Shown here: in pieces, positions 6,275 through 10,271 of the stretch
Layout: each line of letters begins with the position of its first letter
How positions within the stretch are numbered: position 1 is the first letter of the stretch
Assembly (NCBI GenBank): GCA_030592605.1
Contig: JAUVIT010000033.1
Span: forward strand, 1-10,271
DNA: 10,271 bases
Reading direction: 5' to 3'
DNA from: Bacteroidota bacterium
Lineage (GTDB): Bacteria > Bacteroidota > Bacteroidia > Bacteroidales > GCA-2748055
Position numbers and translations under genes: made by a program
The notes under the pieces: generated by a model
What the model saw: the letters and a program-made list of their open reading frames with translations, nothing else
Told to the model about the DNA's origin: nothing
The model's database searches: none

Positions 6275-9200
6275 ATGCCCCCCCTAAACATATATAAAGC
6301 ATCTGCTGGTTCAGGAAAAACCTTTGCCCTGACCATGGAGTATATGAAATTGCTCTTTACTCAAAAGGGGATCCACCGCCATATTCTGGCGGTTACCTTC
6401 ACCAACAAGGCAGCAGGGGAGATGAAACACCGGATTCTGGACACGCTGCATGCACTTTCACTGTACAGAGAGGGGGAGGAGCTGGAAGAGATGAAACAGC
6501 TTGTTGAGGCCACGGGCCTTGATTCCGCAGCGGTCAGCCTCAGGGCGGCAGCCCTGCTTAAGGAAATTCTGAATGACTATTCCGGTTTCTCGGTCGGAAC
6601 CATCGATAAGTTTTTCCAGAGTGTGATCCGTGCCTTTACCCGGGAAATAGGGATACAGCCAGGTTACAAGCTTGAACTGGATCATACCCGGGTACTCTCA
6701 CTTGCCGTCGATCTAATGTTTCAGGAACTGGGAAACAGGAAGGACTTGCAACGCTGGCTCATCCGTTTTGCAGAAGAACGCATGGAGAGTACAGCCTCTT
6801 GGAACTTTAAGAACGAGATTATTCTCCTGGGGAAGCAATTATTTCTGGAAGCCTTCCAGTCCCTCTTCGAACATCAGGACATTGATGTCCTGAACAAGGA
6901 GAACCTGGACCTGTACCTGGCCGATATCCGGAAGTTGGAAAAAGAATGCAGCGGCCGGATAAAAGAAATAGGATTGAATGCCCTGCAAAGGATACAAAAT
7001 GCAAATCTGGAACCTGAGAAATTTTCTGGGGCATCAAGGTCCATACCCCTTATCTTCCTTAAGGCCCGGGATGGAGAAAAACTAAGCTTTTCAGATACGC
7101 GTCTGAAGGGGATGTCCGATCCGAGGCCCTGGTTAAAGAAAAGTGACAGCCCCGGGATGCTGAGCCTGGTCGAAACTGAATTGATGCCCCTTTTAAATGA
7201 ACTCTACCAGCAATGGGTCGTCATGAATACAGTGGAGGCGGTTCGTTCCTATTTCTATACCCTTGGCATACTGGCCGATATATGGAACTATGTAAGAGCC
7301 TATACCCGGGAGAGAAATTTGTTTTTAATTGCCGATTCGAGCCGCTTCCTGAAAGGCATTATCGGGGGGAGCCAGGTACCCTTTGTTTATGAACGAACCG
7401 GGAGCCGTTTCCAACATATCATGCTGGATGAGTTCCAGGATACTTCCCTGTTCCAGTATGAGAATTTCAGGCCCCTATTGGATAACTCCCTGGCTTCAGG
7501 GAACGAAAATCTGGTGGTGGGTGATGTGAAACAGTCCATTTACCGCTGGAGAAACTCCGACTGGAAAATCCTTGCAAGCGACCTGGAAGAGGATTTCAGT
7601 CACCAGGAACTGCGAGTAGAAGCCTTGGATAAGAACTATCGTAGCTCTGAAAATATCGTACGTTTTAATAACAGTCTGTTTCAACTGGCATCGGCATTGC
7701 TTGGTGATGAAATTTCTATGGAGTTAAGCTCATCCGTAATCAGCAGTGAGGAGGCCCATAGGGAAGAGCATCGTTTTCGCTTAGCCTATGATGATGTGGT
7801 GCAGAATATTCCTTCTCATCTCCAGGGTACCGGCGGGCGTGTTCAAATGCATATTTTCGATGATGAAGAAGGAGTGTTTCAGGATGATGTGCTGGATCTC
7901 CTGCCAGCTTGGGTGGAGGAACTGCAGGCCTCAGGAATAGAGCCAGGCCAGATAGCCATCCTTGTACGCAGCAGCAGGCAGGGTGCCCGGGTTGCATCCA
8001 GTCTGCTCGAATATGCAAGACAAAGCGGGAGGGAAGGGAATTTCAGACTGATATCTAACGACTCCCTGCTGCTGGTGCAGAATACTTCGGTTTCTTTCCT
8101 GGTATCCCTTCTGCGTTATAGCCTCCAGCCGGATCATATTGTAAACAATGCCCTGCTCAAACAGCTTTATACCCTACTGAAGGACGATGCCGGGGATGCA
8201 GAGGGAAGCCGGTTTATGCATGACCTGAGTCCGGAAAAGCTATTCCCCGGCGAATTCAATGAACAAAGGGAACATTTAAAACTATTGCCCCTCTACGAAC
8301 TCAGCGAAAGCCTGGTTGAGATATTTAAGCTGGGGAAACGATCCGAGGATATGCCATATATACAGGCCTTCCAGGAACTGATCCTGGATCTGCAGAGGAA
8401 GGAAGCCATGGGTGTGGCCGATTTCCTTGAATACTGGGAGCAAAATGGAGGCAAGAAGAGCGTGGCTGTTTCGGAGGCTTCCAATGCGATTCGGATCATG
8501 ACCATTCATAAGTCGAAGGGATTGGAATTTGAGGCGGTGATTGTACCTTTCTGTGACTGGTCACTAACACCAGACTCAAGGCATGCGAATATTCTCTGGT
8601 GCCATACCCTGGGTACCGGGCTTGAGCGGATCCCTGTGGTTCCACTGAAGTACAAGAAGGAACTGATTCATACACGTTTTGCTCCTGACTATTACAGGGA
8701 ACGTATGAAATCTTATATGGATAACCTGAATCTTCTCTATGTGGCCTGTACCAGGGCAAGGCATCAATTGATTCTCGGGCTCCCCGGGAGCAAGGGCAAG
8801 GGACTGAATAAGGTGAGTGATTTATTGCTTGAGGTTCTGGGCAGGAGGCCTGTGAAGGAGCCCTGTACGTCTTCTTTGAATATGTACCTGGATAACAATC
8901 ACCTGGATTATGGAGAAAGCCCTTCGCCTGAATTAAAAGAGGAGCTTAAGGATCCATGGGAATTCTCAGATTACCCGGTTAACCTGCGGAGCCGCTCCCT
9001 TCGGATCCGGCTCAGAAACGATCAGTATTTTGTGGATGAAGCGGGACTGTTCAGAACGGAACGGAGTTTTGGGAATATGATGCACGAACTTTTTTCCGGG
9101 ATGAAGAGTGTTGAGGATCTTCCGGTACTGCTGGACCGCTATGTACAGTCGGGCCTTGTTCCCCGGGGTGAAAGAGCTCCCCTGGAGGAGCTGATCCGTT

Positions 9201-9487
9201 CAAAACTAAAGCAGCCCCTGGTATCTGACTGGTTTTCCGCCAGCGAAAGGGTAATTAACGAACGAGCCATTCTTTGTGGTAACTCAAAAGTAATGCGCCC
9301 CGACAGGGTGATGATAGGTAGCGACCATGTTACTGTAGTGGATTTCAAATTTGGTGAACAGCAAAAACATACTTATCACAATCAGGTCAGGGCTTATATG
9401 GAACAACTGAAGCTGATGGGCCATCAGCAGGTGGAAGGCTATCTCTGGTATGTGATGATGGATCAAATTATAAAAGTTGAAGCATGA
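6275..9487 (+). CDS. AddA/RecB-like helicase-nuclease (UvrD superfamily 1A helicase with C-terminal PD-(D/E)XK nuclease)
   Basis: The 1070-residue protein carries a complete SF1A helicase: Walker A ASAGSGKT (9-16), motif Ia AVTFTNKAAGEMK, Walker B DEFQDT (385-390), motif III VGDVKQSIYRW (from 415), motif IV KNYRSSENI (453-461), motif V MTIHKSKGLEFE (742-753) and motif VI YVACTRARHQL (822-832). The C-terminus is a RecB-type nuclease: His937 in MMHELF, Asp1010 in RPDRV, Asp1023-x-Lys1025 in VVDFKFG and Gln1037-x3-Tyr1041. This domain order matches AddA or RecB, which unwind and resect double-strand ends for RecA-dependent repair. The usual partner (AddB/RexB or RecC) is not in the window. The gene starts at ATG 6275, 58 bases from the divergent mnmA start, with a C7 run right after the ATG. 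Its stop overlaps the next gene by ATGA, so the two are probably cotranscribed. Confidence 0.92.
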   Translation: MPPLNIYKASAGSGKTFALTMEYMKLLFTQKGIHRHILAVTFTNKAAGEMKHRILDTLHALSLYREGEELEEMKQLVEATGLDSAAVSLRAAALLKEILNDYSGFSVGTIDKFFQSVIRAFTREIGIQPGYKLELDHTRVLSLAVDLMFQELGNRKDLQRWLIRFAEERMESTASWNFKNEIILLGKQLFLEAFQSLFEHQDIDVLNKENLDLYLADIRKLEKECSGRIKEIGLNALQRIQNANLEPEKFSGASRSIPLIFLKARDGEKLSFSDTRLKGMSDPRPWLKKSDSPGMLSLVETELMPLLNELYQQWVVMNTVEAVRSYFYTLGILADIWNYVRAYTRERNLFLIADSSRFLKGIIGGSQVPFVYERTGSRFQHIMLDEFQDTSLFQYENFRPLLDNSLASGNENLVVGDVKQSIYRWRNSDWKILASDLEEDFSHQELRVEALDKNYRSSENIVRFNNSLFQLASALLGDEISMELSSSVISSEEAHREEHRFRLAYDDVVQNIPSHLQGTGGRVQMHIFDDEEGVFQDDVLDLLPAWVEELQASGIEPGQIAILVRSSRQGARVASSLLEYARQSGREGNFRLISNDSLLLVQNTSVSFLVSLLRYSLQPDHIVNNALLKQLYTLLKDDAGDAEGSRFMHDLSPEKLFPGEFNEQREHLKLLPLYELSESLVEIFKLGKRSEDMPYIQAFQELILDLQRKEAMGVADFLEYWEQNGGKKSVAVSEASNAIRIMTIHKSKGLEFEAVIVPFCDWSLTPDSRHANILWCHTLGTGLERIPVVPLKYKKELIHTRFAPDYYRERMKSYMDNLNLLYVACTRARHQLILGLPGSKGKGLNKVSDLLLEVLGRRPVKEPCTSSLNMYLDNNHLDYGESPSPELKEELKDPWEFSDYPVNLRSRSLRIRLRNDQYFVDEAGLFRTERSFGNMMHELFSGMKSVEDLPVLLDRYVQSGLVPRGERAPLEELIRSKLKQPLVSDWFSASERVINERAILCGNSKVMRPDRVMIGSDHVTVVDFKFGEQQKHTYHNQVRAYMEQLKLMGHQQVEGYLWYVMMDQIIKVEA

Positions 9488-10271
9488 GCTATCCCTGGGG
9501 CACAGACAGAAGGTTTAATGCCTACAGCGACTATTTCCGGAAGGAATACGGTGAGCGCGTTCAGAAAATTTCCATAAACGCCGGCTTTACCTGTCCGAAC
9601 CGGGACGGGAAGGTGGGCCGTGGAGGATGCACTTTCTGCGATAACCGTGCATTCAATCCTTCCTATGATGATGCCCATACCTCGGTTACTGAGCAGATTA
9701 AGAAGGGTATGGAATTTCATAAAAAGCGCTACCGCAAAGCGACAAGCTACCTGGCCTATTTCCAGGCCTTCAGCTCTACCTATGCAGACCTGGAGCATTT
9801 GCAAAAGCTATACGAGGAAGCACTCTCGGTGCCTGAAGTCAGGGGCATTGTAGTGGGAACCCGGCCCGATTGTGTGGATGAGGTGAAGCTGGACTATTTT
9901 GCTGAACTTTCAAAGCGTTGTCACCTGGTACTTGAATATGGCATGGAATCCATGCTGAATAATACCCTTCTCAGGGTGAACAGGGGCCATGATGTGGAAA
10001 AGAGCCGTTGGGCGGTTGAAGAAACAGCCCGAAGGGGAATTCATGTGGGGGGACACCTTATTATCGGGCTTCCGGGCGAAAAGCGGAGCGATTTCCTCGA
10101 CATGGCCATGGAACTGGCCGACTGGCCTCTTGATACAGTAAAATTCCATCAATTGCAATTGATCAAAGGTACAGCTATGGCCCGGGAGTTTGAAAAGAAT
10201 CCGGTGGATTTTCCCTCCTTTGCCATGGAGGATTACCTGGAGCTGATGATGGAGATCGTGGAGCTCCTGCC
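9484..10271 (+). CDS. TIGR01212 (YhcC-like) radical SAM protein, 3' end cut by window edge
   Basis: The first 262 codons of a radical SAM enzyme are present. The [4Fe-4S] ligands are Cys37-x11-Cys49-x2-Cys52 (GFTCPNRDG, then GGCTFCD), the wide spacing typical of the YhcC/TIGR01212 family rather than the common Cx3Cx2C. Further family landmarks are FQAFSSTYA (93-101), GTRPDC (125-130), EYGMES (151-156), NRGHD (166-170) and GLPGE (195-199). E. coli YhcC is about 309 residues, so some 45 are missing. The reaction of this family is not established to my knowledge; it should use S-adenosylmethionine in the cytoplasm. The start ATG overlaps the helicase stop (ATGA), pointing to translational coupling. 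The link to the helicase-nuclease may be just operon packing. Confidence 0.92.
   Translation, partial: MSYPWGTDRRFNAYSDYFRKEYGERVQKISINAGFTCPNRDGKVGRGGCTFCDNRAFNPSYDDAHTSVTEQIKKGMEFHKKRYRKATSYLAYFQAFSSTYADLEHLQKLYEEALSVPEVRGIVVGTRPDCVDEVKLDYFAELSKRCHLVLEYGMESMLNNTLLRVNRGHDVEKSRWAVEETARRGIHVGGHLIIGLPGEKRSDFLDMAMELADWPLDTVKFHQLQLIKGTAMAREFEKNPVDFPSFAMEDYLELMMEIVELL

Noticed and set aside
1..10271. CRISPR arrays, tRNA genes, insertion sequences, attachment sites, riboswitches
   Set aside because: No regularly spaced repeats, cloverleaf-like segments, transposase motifs or long structured leaders were seen; intergenic space is very short throughout.

Overview
The window looks like a chromosomal piece of a Bacteroidota genome, probably Bacteroidales or Marinilabiliales. 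The reasons are gene content, weak or absent Shine-Dalgarno sites, and promoter-like TAnnTTTG boxes of the Bacteroidota sigma type. G+C is around one half, genes are tightly packed, and no mobile element, rRNA, tRNA or CRISPR array was seen. The organism call is inference.

Left part (1-4288): a cell-wall sugar salvage neighbourhood. A minus-strand gene cut by the left edge encodes a BadF/MurK-type amino-sugar kinase fused in frame to the N-terminus of a MurQ etherase. Across a 101-base divergent gap lies a secreted GHL10-family glycosidase related to DigH/YddW, followed 24 bases later by a FadR-type GntR regulator with an FCD ligand domain. Next come an unlisted 46-residue Cys-rich small ORF and a MurU/ManC-like sugar-1-phosphate nucleotidyltransferase. 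A plausible reading is that the glycosidase cuts wall glycan, the kinase-etherase turns MurNAc into GlcNAc-6-P plus D-lactate, the nucleotidyltransferase may return amino sugar to a nucleotide-activated form, and the regulator senses a carboxylate, perhaps lactate. The regulatory link is inference.

Middle (4308-6216): two sulfur genes end to end. An iron-sulfur adenylylsulfate reductase (cysH) on the plus strand follows the nucleotidyltransferase after 19 bases. The tRNA 2-thiouridylase mnmA converges on it with 7 bases between the stop codons.

Right part (6275-10271): a 1070-residue AddA/RecB-like helicase-nuclease diverges from mnmA and overlaps by ATGA a TIGR01212 (YhcC-like) radical SAM gene that runs off the right edge. 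These last four genes look like ordinary housekeeping. The most interesting items are the kinase-MurQ fusion with its neighbours and the small Cys-rich ORF.
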